DNA of 64,000 nt from Calvatia gigantea (GCA_025093985.1 JACAAK010000012.1:124001-188000), one strand, 5' to 3'. Positions 32,579 through 45,902 are shown, counted from the first letter of the stretch. Numbers and translations: made by a program. The notes: a model not told the origin generated them from the sequence alone.

Positions 32579-34618
32579 TTATGCATTAAATTGAAGATAG
32601 GCATATACTGTAAGCCCCCAAAGTGACCTCCCATCCAAAACAACAATAGCTCCAAAACCTTGTATCACACCGCCATAGTTCCAGGGGTGCGGCGGCGGCG
32701 GGTCAAGGTGGAGGTGAATTGGGGGAAAGGGAAGGTTGGGGTTATTGAGGACGATGGTAAGGGGCATGAGGATGGTGAGGATGGGGACGAAGATGGGGGA
32801 TCGTACACGGCCATATCCATCAAAGCCCTCATGGTGAATGTGCTTCCAACAAGCGCGATAAATTGCGGAATACATATTTGGAGATCCAACGTCATGACGA
32901 GGCAAGCCCAGAAAGTCCATATCTCCAGCAGAAACTCTACCCTCCTGGACCAGTTTCGAACAGAACCAGAAACCCGTACGAACACGGCCATCACGAACTG
33001 CACAAGAGTGCTCGGGACGTCCCACACCCATTTAGCTCCTTTTCTGCCTCTCCGAGAAGCTCCAAGCACTTTTGAAGACAGCTAAATTCATAGGGTTAGT
33101 CGTTGAAGGCTCTGATGGTAGGTATAGCTGTGAGGGCACAGTTGACGAGGGTGGCTGTTGTGGTTGTTCGGTGAAGAGATGAGGCGGCGGTTCAACGAAA
33201 ATAGGGTGTGACTGCATCCGTCAGTCACGAGGCTTTGAAACCAGGTCCAGGAAGGGAGAGACAGAGGCCGGGAACACAAGAGAACGAGGAGCGAGAGTGA
33301 TGGCGTCATTGAAGACAAGAGTTCAGAACAAGCGTGGACTGAGAGTCAACGAGAGAGCGACCGACAATGAGAGACAATGCTGAGAGAGTTCGGAGTGAGA
33401 CTTCGAGAGCGAGAAAAGTGGGTATCCAATTACTAGGTGCCGAGCCTCTACTGGCTCAACTGTATTTATACTGTAGACAACTTGTCCGGTGTTCAATTTC
33501 TACGGTTATCTACAAATACTGAATCTGTATAGCAAATGAGTTGAGTTAGTATAATGAAGGTTAGGCTAGGGAACTGTGGTAAAATGTTGAAATTTTTGAA
33601 ACACAACGAGTGAATGTGCAACTACGGAGGCGAAGGTCTGAATTAGAAAAAAAATGTCGGTAACGAGAAAGATGTGCAGTGAATTTTTATTAAAGTGGGT
33701 AGTGGTCTAAAACACGACGTATGGCAGGTGAAATGGATGGTTGTGTAGTGAGCAAGGAACGAGCGGATCGGCGACGGATCGATGAATGGTTGGGGTGACG
33801 AAATCTTCGGAGGGCAGACTGATTAGTGTGAGATGCTCGTTGGGTGCCGTTCCGAAGGCAGCCGACGTGCAGTCTCCACATCGGACACAATCGTGGAGAG
33901 AAGGGAAGTGATGGATTGGGAGAAGGGTTGGATGAGGGTGAAAAGGGATACTGCGGAGAGGATGACGAAGGTGAGGGCATAGCAGCGGATGAAAGATAGG
34001 AGGTATGCGAGGGTTCTTGTGAGGCATTGGACAAGGTATCTTGAGGTGAAGGAGGTGACCATCTTCACGTAGCAAGCGCTGAGAGAAGCGCTTATCGAGT
34101 GAATTTAGCCATGAGGCCACCAGCATCTTCGTCACCAAGGTGAGCATCAAACTGGGCTATATCCTTCTTTGAAATCGACTGATATAGAGTCCTTCAAAGA
34201 CCCATAGTGTTATACCAGTTCATACCCATAGGTTGCTCGTCACACTGGAGTACGAGTAGACCCACAGCCAAACCGGGGAGCTCAATTGCAGCAAGGCCGG
34301 CAGAGCGTAAGAGGTCGTCCTGGGCAGTCTGAGAGGACTGGGAGTGAGTGGGAACTTTATGAGGGAGGTGGCCATCCTTACGTCGTCGGTTTCGCTGGTT
34401 ATTGTTGTACCATTAGGGATTATAATGTAACCAGTGCTAAGAGACTCAAGAGCGACCCACCAAGTGAGTTTGGCCGTAAGGTCACCAGCGCCTTGTTCAC
34501 CTAAATGAGTAATGCACCCGATCATATCCTTCTTCGAAATCAACCAATATAGTGTCCTTTGGAGAACCATAGCATTACTCCCTCTCAGTTTCATACCTAA
34601 TGATTTCATTAGCATCAC
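32579..34618 (-). pseudogene. Ste6-like ABC transporter relic 1
   Basis: Broken minus-strand pieces in family order. Two copies of a block reading ISKKDM...LGEQGAGDLTAKLT (near 34500) and GDEDAGGLMAKFT (near 34120) resemble the cytoplasmic loop of fungal Ste6-type exporters. A hydrophobic helix pair follows (YALTFVILSAVSLFTLIQPFSQ, near 33950), and after a foreign insertion the stretch IWTFWACLVMTLDLQICIPQFIALVGS near 32890. No nucleotide-binding domain is present and every frame is broken. Ste6-type proteins export lipid-modified mating pheromone; that role comes from the family. The same pieces occur beside F-box copy E and, inverted, at 49.9-51.1 kb. Confidence 0.65.
33195..33890 (-). other. 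About 690-bp insertion inside ABC relic 1
   Basis: Alignment by eye with the homologous relic at 54950-55200 shows both flanks are shared and this segment is extra. On the minus strand it carries a TATA-like GTATAAATAC near 33470, followed by pyrimidine-rich sequence, the look of an LTR promoter. I could not find a clean TSD or TG...CA ends, so solo LTR is only a suggestion. Confidence 0.4.
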
Positions 34619-34779
34619 CCCCGAAACATAGCAAAACTGGGAGCCTCACTATCCAGAAGTTTAACGAGGGGAGTACCCCCAGGGGGGGCACAACTCCAGC
34701 GTACCACATACATGGGCCAATTACGACCCTCCTCACCAAATAGTTGCCGCGGTGGGCACTGGCTCGGGTACGCTCGTAC

Positions 34780-35160
34780 TGGATTAAGCTCTCGAGGATG
34801 CCGCAAGGGTGATGGCCTAACGGACATTGTTTAGCTTCTCAAATAATAAGAGAAGGACAGATAAACTCACCAGGGATCCAGACATCTCATAGGGCAGATG
34901 TGATTAATTGATTCCTCAGAGTCACTGAAATCTGCACTTCCGCGATCATATACGTGTTTCAAAGACACTTCTCTTAGCGAAGGAGCACATGAGTTGAGGA
35001 AAACCTCACCCATCCCGCCAAATAGTGTCCAAAGTCAAGTTGAAGAGAAAGCGCGATGTGATGGCAAAAGAACGTGGCATATTTATATCCCAAAAGTGGT
35101 ATCGATATAACTGACAATTTCGTGCCAGATGTCAAACATGTCGAGGTTCTGGCCTTCTTC
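34780..35160 (-). pseudogene. F-box gene copy D, truncated
   Basis: Exon 1 only: IWHEIVSYID and a decayed F-box with stops, an acidic stretch (GSADFSDSEES), and a GTGAGT donor near 34872. The beginning of exon 2 can be seen (about 34830-34780) before the sequence turns into the duplicated intergenic segment also found near 51900 and 60700. No LRR part remains. Confidence 0.65.
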
Positions 35161-35719
35161 ATGGTAGAGCACAGGGAACAAGAGGCAACACTGTCGCACA
35201 CTCGGAGTCGCACAGGTCATGTTGGGGGCTCATTGATTTGGCTGAGGTCTTTTCCCAAAATGGCAGAAGCCGAGTTTCCTCCAAGAGCCATGTCCTGCTC
35301 GAGTGCGCCCATACTAGTTGACTGTGGGTCATCTCAGAAGAGTGAACCCAGGGTAGTAATGATCTGGACCAAAAACGCCAACAGTGTTTCTTCCACTTTT
35401 CAGTTTATGATCGCGGCAAATGTCATGTTACACGTCATTGCATGAACGAGGCTGACAGTAGCAGATATGAACGAAGGTTGTATGCACGGAGTATGTGAGA
35501 TTGCAGAGAAACTGAGAGACATCTAGCCACCAATCAAGGTTGTCACGTTTGAAAACCTGGGTTCATTGTCCTCGAAACTAATATCGAACCTACAAGGGAC
35601 AGGCGAGAATGCGGAATCAGAGAGATAAACGAGCCATATATACAAAGCCAGGCATCCGTACGTATAGTAAAATTGAACCCTATATGAAAATCTACCAATC
35701 GTACTACATCATGTTGAGC
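35161..35719. other. Duplicated intergenic segment; no gene
   Basis: No supportable ORF. Parts resemble the downstream flanks of copies E (about 52040-52300) and G (about 60840-61130), e.g. the GCGAGAATGCGG word. Confidence 0.5.
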
Positions 35720-36465
35720 CCACAGACCCCTTCGTTGCATTCCTTAATTCCAGCAATATCTCCTGGAACTCTAATAGTTCGACCTCATGGAAGGAGTTTT
35801 GCGGGTCCCCAGCAAAGAAGTCAAGCTTCTCCAAGCTGTGGAATAACATATATAACTATTCCAAAAATACGCGCTTCTCTGCTGTGGTAACCATGGGGAT
35901 TTGGCTATCACCACGATCAGAGCGCCATTCTCAAAATTTGAGTCTCTAAATACGAGTGGTTCGAGAATGTGGTGAGGAATGGTAAGGGATTAAACTTATC
36001 ACGTGGGGATATTGTAAAGGAGCGAAGGTTTGGCCAAGATTGTGCAACGGTGTGGAGGTGACATAGGTGAAATCATATTATTATCCATAAGCCATTAGGT
36101 GAAACACTTGGATTGGGGGAGACGATAGTGATGTAGTGTGTTTGAGCTCTAAAAGAGTGGTACCGTCAGTGCGAGTGGGGGAATTAACATGTAGAAGAAG
36201 TTTGCGTGTATTGGGACAAATCAACCTGAGACCTTCGAAGCTCAGGGTTTGGCCATCCAACATGATCCGTCCAACATGATAATCACCTCAGTAACAGAGT
36301 GGAACACACATATTCTATGGAACAGTTCATAGAATGCGACCACATGCGACCGCCCGTGATTGAATCTCAATATTCTGAAGACTGGTGTGGCAGAATTGAT
36401 CTTCATTCAAGAGCATACATGGGTGCGGTAGAGTATGGGAGGCAGGACGAGGAGCGGTCCGTTGG
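35720..36465 (-). pseudogene. F-box/LRR gene copy C with large internal deletion
   Basis: The 5' leader of the family (ending near the start codon, about 36410-36465) is joined directly to an LRR region (SLQNIEIQSRAV, then LSFEGLRLICPNTRKL and LLELKHTTSLS). The F-box, intron and first third of the LRRs are missing. The junction near 36408 lies in TTCAAGAGC, a word present at both the start-codon region (as GTTCAAGAGCAT in copy E) and the LRR side, consistent with a microhomology deletion. The 3' end near 35720 keeps the conserved final helix. Dead. Confidence 0.7.
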
Positions 36466-36469
36466 ACAA

Positions 36470-36905
36470 CCTGTAAGTAGGGATCACCAAGGGTTGGGGA
36501 TACCTGGCGGGTTACGGGTATGGGTGTGAGGGTAGGGGTACGGGTCAGGATATTTGAACCCACATCATACCTGTACCCTTGTAGGCAGGTAGCGGCGGGT
36601 TTTTAGCCCAAAAAGGAAGGTGTCACATTGTACATATTTACTGTAAAGGTGTCCTCAATGATGACTGGGGCAAGGTAGTCATTGATGGCTAAAATATAAT
36701 GCAATTTTTTCCTTGATGTCTCATACCCCTGGCCCAAATCCGTGTGGGTTTAAGCACCCATACCCACCCGCAACACCCTCTACCTGTACCTGCCGAAACC
36801 CTCCACCCGTTGCTTGGGGTACGGGTTTTGGCGGGTACGGGTACGGGTGTGTCCCCAACACTCTGGGGTTACCCGTGATAATCCCTACCCGTAAGAAATT
36901 GTCGA
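36470..36905. repeat. GGGTACGGGT-rich repeat island, copy 2
   Basis: About 435 bp. The left cluster at 36510-36550 has GGGTTACGGGTATGGG-type words, the right cluster at 36750-36900 has CCCATACCCACCCGC and GGGTACGGGTACGGGT words, with an AT-richer centre. Compare 975-1432 and 56220-56445. Confidence 0.55.
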
Positions 36906-37192
36906 CCCTGCTTTTCCCTAGCACAATTACGTGCCTTGAGATTAATCAGTTATATAACTTATACTTCATGTCTCCAGACGAACTGGCCCGGATCGCACAC
37001 ACTGTGGCTTACAAGAAGATACGATAGCCTTGCTCGATTTCATGAGAACTTTCGGCTTACAGATTGAACAAGACACCGACAGACACCACGAGCAAACAAG
37101 ACTGTATTTGGGTCGCATCCGTGGAACACGAGAAGATTATGGCGTTGGCTTTGATAGATGCGACCGCTTAGCCCCAGGTTGATACATGATAT
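36906..37192. other. No gene recognised; left flank of Copia B
   Basis: 287 bp without a supportable feature, ending in the TSD GATAT (37188-37192). Confidence 0.4.
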
Positions 37193-37452
37193 TGTTGAAT
37201 TGCCAAACCGCTCCGAGACATGCGGAGTGCCATACTGGCCATCAGAGCGCCCACTGTCGTGCCAGTTAGACTTACACGGTGGGCACCTATTTCGTAGATG
37301 GACACTTAACATAGTGCCATGACTCTTAGATACACGAAGTTTTCGCATACGACCCTGCCTTATGATATTGCTTAAGTACCATAGTCTCATTAGCTGAATA
37401 CCTCAGTTCTCATGCGTATAACGAGTTACTGAGTTTATACAGATTTTCTACA
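37193..37452 (+). repeat. Copia B 5' LTR
   Basis: 260 bp, TGTTGAATTG...TTTCTACA. Three CpG-type differences from the 3' LTR. Confidence 0.95.
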
Positions 37453-37464
37453 GGTTATGGGCCC
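37453..37464 (+). promoter_or_regulatory. Copia B primer-binding site (half-tRNA type)
   Basis: GGTTATGGGCCC directly after the 5' LTR, complementary to an initiator tRNA-Met anticodon stem-loop of the form GGGCCCATAACC. The same word is used by Copia A and C. Confidence 0.8.
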
Positions 37465-37509
37465 CGACCTGTTGCTATTCTAATACAGATTATTGCTTGC
37501 ACGAACATT

Positions 37510-40500
37510 ATGGCCTCAACCATGAATAATGCTCTCCCCTCTTCTGTTCCCAAACTCGAGCTGGCAGGTACGAACTGGGCTGTGTTTTCACTCAGGTTCA
37601 TGACCGAAGTTGAGATGAGAGGCCTCTGGGGCCACTTTGACAGAACGAAGAAGCGCATGAAGCTCCCTGGACCCGCCCTGGCTGAGCCCTCACCCTCTGC
37701 GAGTACCTCTGGTACACTAAAGGCACCAGAGGGATCAACAACCCCTTCACCTTCACCTGATGCCATTCTGACACCTCCTGTACCTACAGTCACCCAGGAG
37801 ATGATTGACACATGGGACCAAAATGAGTGTGTCGCGAGATCCCTGTTATTCCAAAAAATCCCCAACTCAACCCTTATGACCATTGCTTGGTGCTCCAGTG
37901 TCAAAATGATGTGGGACAACGTTGTTCAGGAATACACTTACAAGGGTGCCTTCTCACAGGCACGCCTTCGTCGCGACTTCATGGCATCCCATTGCCCAGA
38001 CAAGGGTGATGTTTGACTCTTCTTGAATGGCCTTAGTGCAAAGCGAAATGAATTGTCGGCTGTCGGTGTCCAAATCAGTGATGATGACTACCAAAGCACA
38101 GTTATATCTTCCCTACCTCGTTGGCTCTCAAATTTCGCATCTGGACAGCTCTCGGCCACCCGCCTTCACTCATCCCTTAACCATACTATAGACCCTGATG
38201 TCTTGATCATTCTGATCAGTGATGAATGGGAGCGCACCTGATCTAACCATTCTGGGAAATCCTTATCCAAGCCGGATGCAGACGATGCCATGTTTGTCAG
38301 AGGTGGAGGCAAGCCAGCATGGCAGCCGAAGAAGGGTGGAAGAAAGGGGAAGTGCCACGAATGTGGAGAATTCGGACACTGGCGGCGTGAATGCCCTAAG
38401 AAGAAGACCACTCGGGATGGAAACCACAGTGGTGGGACTGGCCCCCAAGGAAAGGGAAAGGGTGGCGGTAGTAGTTCGGCTAACATCATTGAAGATGACT
38501 TCGATGAGTCTCTTGCCGTAGAGATTGGTGCCGAAGATGATGAGTCAGATACCAGGGTGGATGACAATGATGATTGGGTGTCCTCGTCGATAACAATGGA
38601 AATAGGTGATCTTGAAGGGGAGTGGTTCATTGAGGAAGCCGTCGAAGAGGACAACTCTGATGCCAATGTGTGTGATATCAGTGATGAAGTCACTGTAGGC
38701 CAGGTCCAGGAACCACTTACCACAATGCGGATCGAGATTTTCGATTCAGGGACATCACAACACATTTCCCCATATCACGATGCCTTTACCACATTCGAGA
38801 GCACCCCGTCACGACCTCTCCGTGCTGCAAATAAACAGAATTTCAGTGCTATTGGCAAGAGAGATGTTATCCTTGACATACCGAATGGAGGGACAACCTC
38901 AAAATTATGGCTAAAGGAAGTCTTATACTCCCCAGAGGCCAGCTATACACTTGTGTCAATTGGCCGCCTCGATGAGGCAGGATTTACAATGACCTTCACA
39001 AATAGGAAGTGTATTATCCGTGATCCAAGTGGGACCCGCATCGCAGAAATTCCACGAAGCGGAAAGGGCCTGTATAGGATTCTAAGAGAGGCCGAGGGCG
39101 AACTGGAAGTCAATACTGTTGGAGAGATACTCACACTAGATTTGATACACTGCCGTCTCGGTCACATCGTGCCTGATGCAGCTAAGAAGTTAGTCAGGGA
39201 TGGAATGGTGACAGGATTGAGACTAGAAGTGGATGGGGGTACCAAACTCTTCTGCGAGGCATGCGTGTTCACAAAATCAACACAAAAAGGAGTAGCAAAG
39301 GAGCACCATAGTGAGGGAGCAAAGGAATTTGCTGCCGAAATTCACTCCGATGTCTGGGGACCAGCAACAGCTGAGACTCGAAAAGGAAAGAAGTACTACA
39401 TTACGTTCACCGATGATTATTCTAGGTGGACCCATATTGGGTTCCTTACAGCGAAGTCAGAGGTCCCGAAGGCATACAAAACCTTCGAGACATGGTGCGA
39501 GACACAATTCCGTGCCCGGATCAAGACACTACACTCAGACCGTGGAGGCGAATATACAGGGAATGCTTTCCGTGAATATCTACAATTACGAGGCACTCAA
39601 GTCAAACTTACTGTCCACGACACTCCACAGCACAATGGCATAGCAGAACGTCGAAACCGTACTATCCTTGAGCGTGTTCAAGCACTCAACCATGTTGCAC
39701 AGCTTCCGAAATCATTATGGGCAGAATGTGCACGGCACGTTGTATGGTTGATGAATAGGACTAGTACAAGGGTGATCGCAGAAAAAACTCCTTTTGAAAT
39801 GGTATACAAACAGAGACCAGACCTGAAGGACCTACGCGAGTGGAGCGAGGTGTGTTGGGTTTTCCAAGGAGGGGGTGATAAGTTGGATCCACGCGCCAAG
39901 GAAGGGAAATGGTTGGGCTTTGATGATGACAGTAATGGCATGCGGATCTTGTATCCAGACACCGGAGCTGTTCGCATTGAGCGGAACATTACATTCGCTA
40001 ATCCAAATCTCGAAGGGGAGGATCAGTTAACGAGCAAGATTCAACGTGAATCAATGCTCACCTTGGAAGGTACCAAGGATTCAGCACCTACCCTTGAGCC
40101 CACCACCACACCCACTGCCGCCAACCCTACACCCGAGCCAAAACCTGTCACCACCAACACAGATGGTGATGATGATACACCCATAGAACGCCCATGTCGA
40201 ACCCAAAATCCTAGCCAGAAAGCTCTTGACATCCTCGAAGGCCATGCTGTTACCTTTGTTGAAGAGGCAGATTGGGAGGAAGTTTGGGCATTCTCATTGG
40301 AGATGGACAAAGCAGAGTCCATGGAGCCGAAGACCTTGAAGGAGGCCATGAGGAGGCCAGACTGGCCACAGTGGCATAGTGGGATGGAAGAGGAGTATGC
40401 CACGCTGATGCAAGCAGGAACGTGGGAACTCGCAGACTTGCTGTCCAAAGCAAACATCGTCGGATCAAAGTGGGTTTACAAAGTCAAGAAAGATGCCCAA

Positions 40501-40545
40501 GGGAACGCTGTCCGCTACAAGGCACGCCTCGTTGCACAGGGATTC
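37510..40545 (+). pseudogene. Copia B gag-pol, first part
   Basis: One frame from ATG 37510 (MASTMNNALPSS) broken by TGA at 38014-38016 and 38239-38241. Gag is followed by a zinc knuckle CHECGEFGHWRREC near 38355, protease IFDSGTSQHISPY near 38745, integrase finger (GHIVPDAAKKL...CEACVF) near 39165-39270, and its catalytic residues (HSDVWGPA, HSDRGGEYTG, NGIAERRNR), all kept. A Pro/Thr-rich linker leads to the RT start (WVYKVKKDAQGN). Copia C interrupts just after VAQGF at 40545. Both stops would be CGA to TGA changes. Confidence 0.92.
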
Positions 40546-40955
40546 TGTTAAGACGAGTACACCACAATAGCAAATGCTAGTGGCGGAGGGGAGTCGTACT
40601 CACTGGGCTTGTTGAGATGATAGTTATAGACCGTAGCTAGTGGATATCTTAGAGGAATGATGGGCAGAAGAGTAGACTGGATTGTCTAAGGAATGTACGC
40701 ATACTACATAGGTCTTATATATCTAATGTCTCTGGTCTGTGCGCCATTCTACCTAATACAGGTGAGGTCTTATCTGCCAGTAGCATATACAGAGCATACT
40801 GCGTACATTGTTCTACTTTAATAGACCATGACCAGCAACCTAGAGTGCGGTCTAGTACGTTGTTCGTTATCTCTCTTCAAGAGTGAAGTACTCAAGAACC
40901 CGTTTCAGCTATAAATAGACTGAACCAACGTAGTGGTACAGATCGAGATTTAACA
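40546..40955 (-). repeat. Copia C 3' LTR
   Basis: 410 bp, partner of 47679-48088. One base longer than the Copia A LTR. Confidence 0.95.
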
Positions 40956-40980
40956 CTCCTCCTCACTTGAAGGAGAGAGA

Positions 40981-41526
40981 TTAACGTTTCATCGATCGAG
41001 CGGCTTTATCCCATGCTTCGACATCGGAACCGAAAATCAGTCCTAGCTCAGGGCGGAAGAGATTGATTTTGGTTATGCCAAGATTCTTGGTAAAGATATC
41101 GGCGGGATTGTCTTGTGAAGACACATCACCAATAACAATAATACCCTCCTCAACTAATTCTCGCACATAGTGGTAATGAATGTCCACGTGCTTCGACCGT
41201 TTTTCAACAATGGGATTTTCAGTCCAGAATTTGGACCCATCGTTGTCGCCGTAGAGAATAGGAGTTGGGTGCTCAATTTTGAGCTCCTCCAGAAGCTGTG
41301 ACAGCCATTTCACTTGCCGTGAAGCGTCAGACAGTTCTTTGTATTCCGCCTCAGTGGACGATAGCGAAACCGTCTTTTGTCGCCGCGAAGTCCAAGTGAC
41401 AGCACCGGACGCGATCATACAAACGTTTCCTGATACAGATCGGCGGGTTTCTGTATCTTGAGCCCAATCCGAGTCACTGAGGCATTCCAGCGTCACCACG
41501 GATTTCCCAGTATCGCCTTCATACAT
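40981..41526 (-). pseudogene. Copia C RNase H end
   Basis: Frame-shifted tail of pol carrying SLSSTEAEYKELSDASRQ and the HVDIHYHYVRELV block, nearly identical to the Copia A C-terminus. It is out of frame with the preceding RT because of an extra TATG near 41527. Confidence 0.9.
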
Positions 41527-41791
41527 ATTTCAACGCATAGTTCCTTGTCATAGACAAGTACTTTAATACGTGAATTCCAGTGTGGTAGTGCTCGGGTGCG
41601 GGGTTAGCGGCGTATTGTGCCAGCTTAACTATGGCAAAGGCTATGTCGGGCCTAGTGCTGATCATCAAGTACATTAAAGATCCAACCAATTGTTGGTACT
41701 TTTGACGGAAGGGGTGCGATGCAGTTTCCTTATTCGTTACGAATTGGAAGCCAGCTGGTAATGGTGTTTTAGCCGCGGCAGACTGTGGAAC

Positions 41792-44700
41792 CTAGAAGCG
41801 CTGCAAGATCTTATCCAGGTATTTCACCTGTTGGATGAAGATTTGTCGCTTGGAGCGATTCCTTGAGATTTTCATCCCAAGAAATTCTTCACAGGGACCG
41901 TGGTCTCTGCATTCCCACTTTTTAGTAAACTTTCCCTTCAACTCTTTGAGGAGGGGGGAGTCTTTCTTTCCCAAGAAGTTCACGTCATCAACGTAGACAA
42001 TGGCTACTACAAGCTCTTTTGTTTTCGGATGTCTGTGAAAGTATACAGCGTAGTCGGATTTGCAGCGGGTAAATCCCAGCTCAATCATAGATTGATGCAA
42101 TTCTTTCCACCACTGGCGACCGGCTTGTTTAAGGCCGTAAATCGCTCGTTTAAGTCTCCATACTTTTCCTTCCTGTCCGGAAAGTCGAAACCCTTCGGGC
42201 TGTTCCATGTATATTTCCTCATCCAGTTTGCCATATAAATAGGCTGTTTTTACGTCAATGCTATGCATATCCCAATCATGGATTGCAGCAAGTGCGAAGC
42301 TTACGCGCACAGACTCGTAGCGGACAACTGGTGAGAAAAGCTCGTTATAGTCGATGCCTTCTATCTGCGAGAACCCCTTCGCAACTAAGCGAGCTCGCAG
42401 GCGGCCATCTGACTTTTTGAGGAATACCCAATGGTTTTTAACCGTCCTCCTTCCTTTCGGAAGATCTACTAGTTCATATACCCCGCGTTTCTTCAACGCT
42501 TCGAGTTCCTCGATACACGCTGCCATCCATTTTGCCTTGATAGGCTCAGGGAGCTTAAGCATGTCACGGAAAGTTTCAGGCTCTCCGTGTGTGGTGTTAT
42601 GTACCATCTGTATCAAGAAATCGATCAACTTTACTCCTCCCTCAGCGACAAGCCTTTCAATGTCCATGTCATTAACATCGTGAGATGTAGGATCATTGTT
42701 TTCAGGCATAGGCGGCAGTTCCGGACGTGGAGGGAGCTGAAATGGAGGTAAATCAAAGGGTTGTGGCGGGTACCGCTCAGCACGAACTCTTTGCCTCACA
42801 TATTCAGGATGGTTAGTCCTTGCTCTTCGCTCACGAATTATCTCATCCGAAGGGGCATTGGCGTGTACGCGCTGCCTTTGCCTCTGCTGCTCTTGTTGGT
42901 GAGTCCGATCTATTTCTCTTTCTATCGAAATTGGACGCCTATTTTCTCCGTATGTGTTACCCGGTCTAACAGGAGGCCTGCCTTGTCGTTCAGAACGACG
43001 CGGCTCTACCTGATCAGAACCGACAGCACGACGTTTGGGAACAGGGATTGGGAACTCCTCGTTCTCGGTGTCCCATACATCTCTGTCCACATGCCAATTA
43101 TCACGTACATCGGGCTCCTCCTCAACGGTCGTTCCACATGAAGGTGGTGACTCAGGTGGGGGAACCCAAGGTGGCGTATTACCAGGTGATGGCCGTCGTG
43201 AATTAATGCTGTCTGGCAGAGTAGAATCGCACCTGGGTAAAGGAGGTGAAGGCGGAGAATATTTCGGTTTAAATGGTGGAGCAACCGGGGGTAACAAAAC
43301 TGGATGATCAGGTGGAGGTGGAACAATTCCAGCGTCATCTGAAGATGGCGGAATAGGTGGTTCATTCTCTAATCCTGGTCTAGGCAGATTTCTCTCTCCT
43401 CCGTGATTAGGCCGGTTACTGCTATCCGGCACTGAATCGGGGCATTTAGGGAAATATCCCTCGTCGAACAAGGCGTTTGGTGATATAAAGATCACGTTGC
43501 CTGCCGTGTGCCGCATAAAGACGTAATTTTTACTGCCTTTGTATCCAAGAAAGATCATAATCTTGGATTTTGCGGACAATTTGTTTGGGCGGATCTCATC
43601 GGGTAGATATACATACGTGCCGCATCCAAACACACGGATATGGGACAAATTTGGTTTTTCCCTTGAATAACACTCGAAGGGTGTCTTCCACTGCAGACGC
43701 TGGACTGGTGTGCGATTATATAAATGCACAGCTGTGTTCAATGCAAATTCCCACCACGAGTCAGGTAGACATGCCTGAAGCCTTATAGCTTGGGCTTTCT
43801 TGTGTAGGGTGCGGTTCAGTCGCTCTGCTCTCCCATTCTGCTGATGTGCATAGGGAGCAGTGGTCTCGTGGGTAATTCCACACGCCGCGAGTCCTGCCAA
43901 TAACCTTTCATTGACGTACTCTCCTCCGTTATCGGTGCGAAGTCGTTTGACTCGCATTCCGGAGAGGTTCTCTAACGCGCTGATTAGCTGAATTAGCTTC
44001 TCAGAAGCCTCAGACTTCTTTCGAAGGAGGACTATATGTGCGTGAGAAGAGAAGTCATCAAGGAACGTCATTGCCCATTTATATTTATGGTAGCTAATGA
44101 CGGGCAGTTCCAGCAAGTCTGAGTGACATAGCTCAAAGACTGCGGTGGCTCGCTTGGAGTTAATCGGGAAGGGGTTATTATGCATTTTCCCCTTGGCACA
44201 GCCGTCGCAAATGCCTTTCCGAGTAGATGGCGCAGGAATCGACGCGATGCCCTCAACGTGCTTTGGAAGCTCGGAGAGCGCTCGATCCGAAGGGTGTCCC
44301 ATTCGACGATGCCAATCGATATAATCAAGTTGGCGTAATGTCAACGCTACTGGGTTCTCCTTGCTATTGTGCAAGACATACGTGTGCACCGTATGTACGT
44401 TGTTTTTAAACAAACGATGAGGCCAGGCGGACAATACAGCTCGTCCTGATTTATCACGGATGGTGGTCCCTTTAACGGTTGCCTCTAAAACATAGCCATT
44501 CCGAAGAATCTGGCCCGAGGACATTAACCGTTCTGTAATTTCTTTGATATAAAAGACCGGCGCAATACACGAAGTAGCGCTCATGGACTTTCCCTTATCT
44601 GACACGTCATGCTGGAAAATCACAGACCCTCGTCCTGTCATTTCATAAATCCGGTTGCCAGCGGCTTGTATAAGCCCGAAATGGCCCATCTTAACCTCTG

Positions 44701-45742
44701 CGAAATCAGAGAGATAACCGGTGACATGGTACGATGCTCCAGAATCAAGGAGCCAGTCTGCGTTATTCACTGAGTGTTTGTTCCCTTCTTCTCGACACTT
44801 TTGGCACTGAGACAAATCACAGATGTGATATGTAATGATCTGATTAAGATCCTCGTGCTCTTCGTGGAGTTCTGACCTTAACTTGTCTGAATACTCGTGA
44901 TTATTCACAGTATATGTAGCGTTCATCTTACTTTCCAGCTTAGTTATACCAGCGGAATAAGCAGAAGGGGAAGCGCCTTGGGCGCGCTTCCAGCATACAT
45001 TGCAGTTTAAGAAGTCTGTACAGCAGTGTCTACGACGAGTCCCTACAGGAGGCGGACGACGTGCTACATCTGCATAGGTGCCCCGCTCTCTTTGGCGGCC
45101 ACCTGGTTGTCCCAACTCAACCTCGGAATCTCCAGGGCGTCCCGCTCCGAGGTGGACAGACCCTGTGTCTGTATCGTTCCATCCCATCCGTTGATGGGGC
45201 TGCACATCATCCTCTGCGTCAGAACAAGAATAGTAGTCAGTTGAAGGTACTGACCTGCACCCTCCATCGGAACCGTAGTCAGTGTCCGAGTCGTTGTCAT
45301 CTAGGACCGACTCGAGGACAGACTCGATCTCCTTCGGCGCCTGCTTCTTCTTGAGCGGCTTGGGTTTCTTGATAATCGCCGGCTTGCTGTACACCGGCGC
45401 TGGCCATGCGATTTCATCTTCCTCCCTTGTGACGGTGGATGGAGTGGGCTCTACATCCATTTCGTCAAAGCGCTTCCACATCTCCTCCGAACTCTCGCCC
45501 GACGAAGAAGTTGATTTGAGACGTTTGTCCCACTTCTTCAATGCGGTAACCTTGGCTTTCACCGAAGGTTTGCGACGAGCCTCGGGCTCGGGCGCAGTGA
45601 TGCGCGTTGCGAGCGGAGTGGCATTGCTGCCAGTGGCAGCAGAGTTAGATGCAACGGGAGATGTATTGGCTCGACGCGTTGCTTCTACAAGAGAACGAGT
45701 GGATGGTGGCAGCACAGTTTGTGCCTGCGACACGAAGTCCAC
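41792..45742 (-). pseudogene. Copia C protease, integrase and RT
   Basis: A 1316-codon open stretch matching Copia A nearly residue for residue: WLLDSGASYHV protease, GHPSDRALS...CDGCAKG integrase finger, TDNGGEY and NGRAERLNR catalytic motifs, YVDDVNF in RT. It ends at a TAG (CAG in Copia A) after KILQRF. The start is not a true start; the frame continues upstream into the disrupted gag. The long open frame shows the copy is not very old. Confidence 0.92.
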
Positions 45743-45867
45743 GTCCTGGATATAGCCGGAAGAGGTGGCGGCATTGTCTTGTGCACCTCCCTCCTTTCCC
45801 TTTCCCTTTCCTTTTCCTCGGGGGCGCCATCGGCGTTTCTTCTCGCTGTCGCCTTCTCCTCCAGATG

Positions 45868-45902
<35 letters not shown>

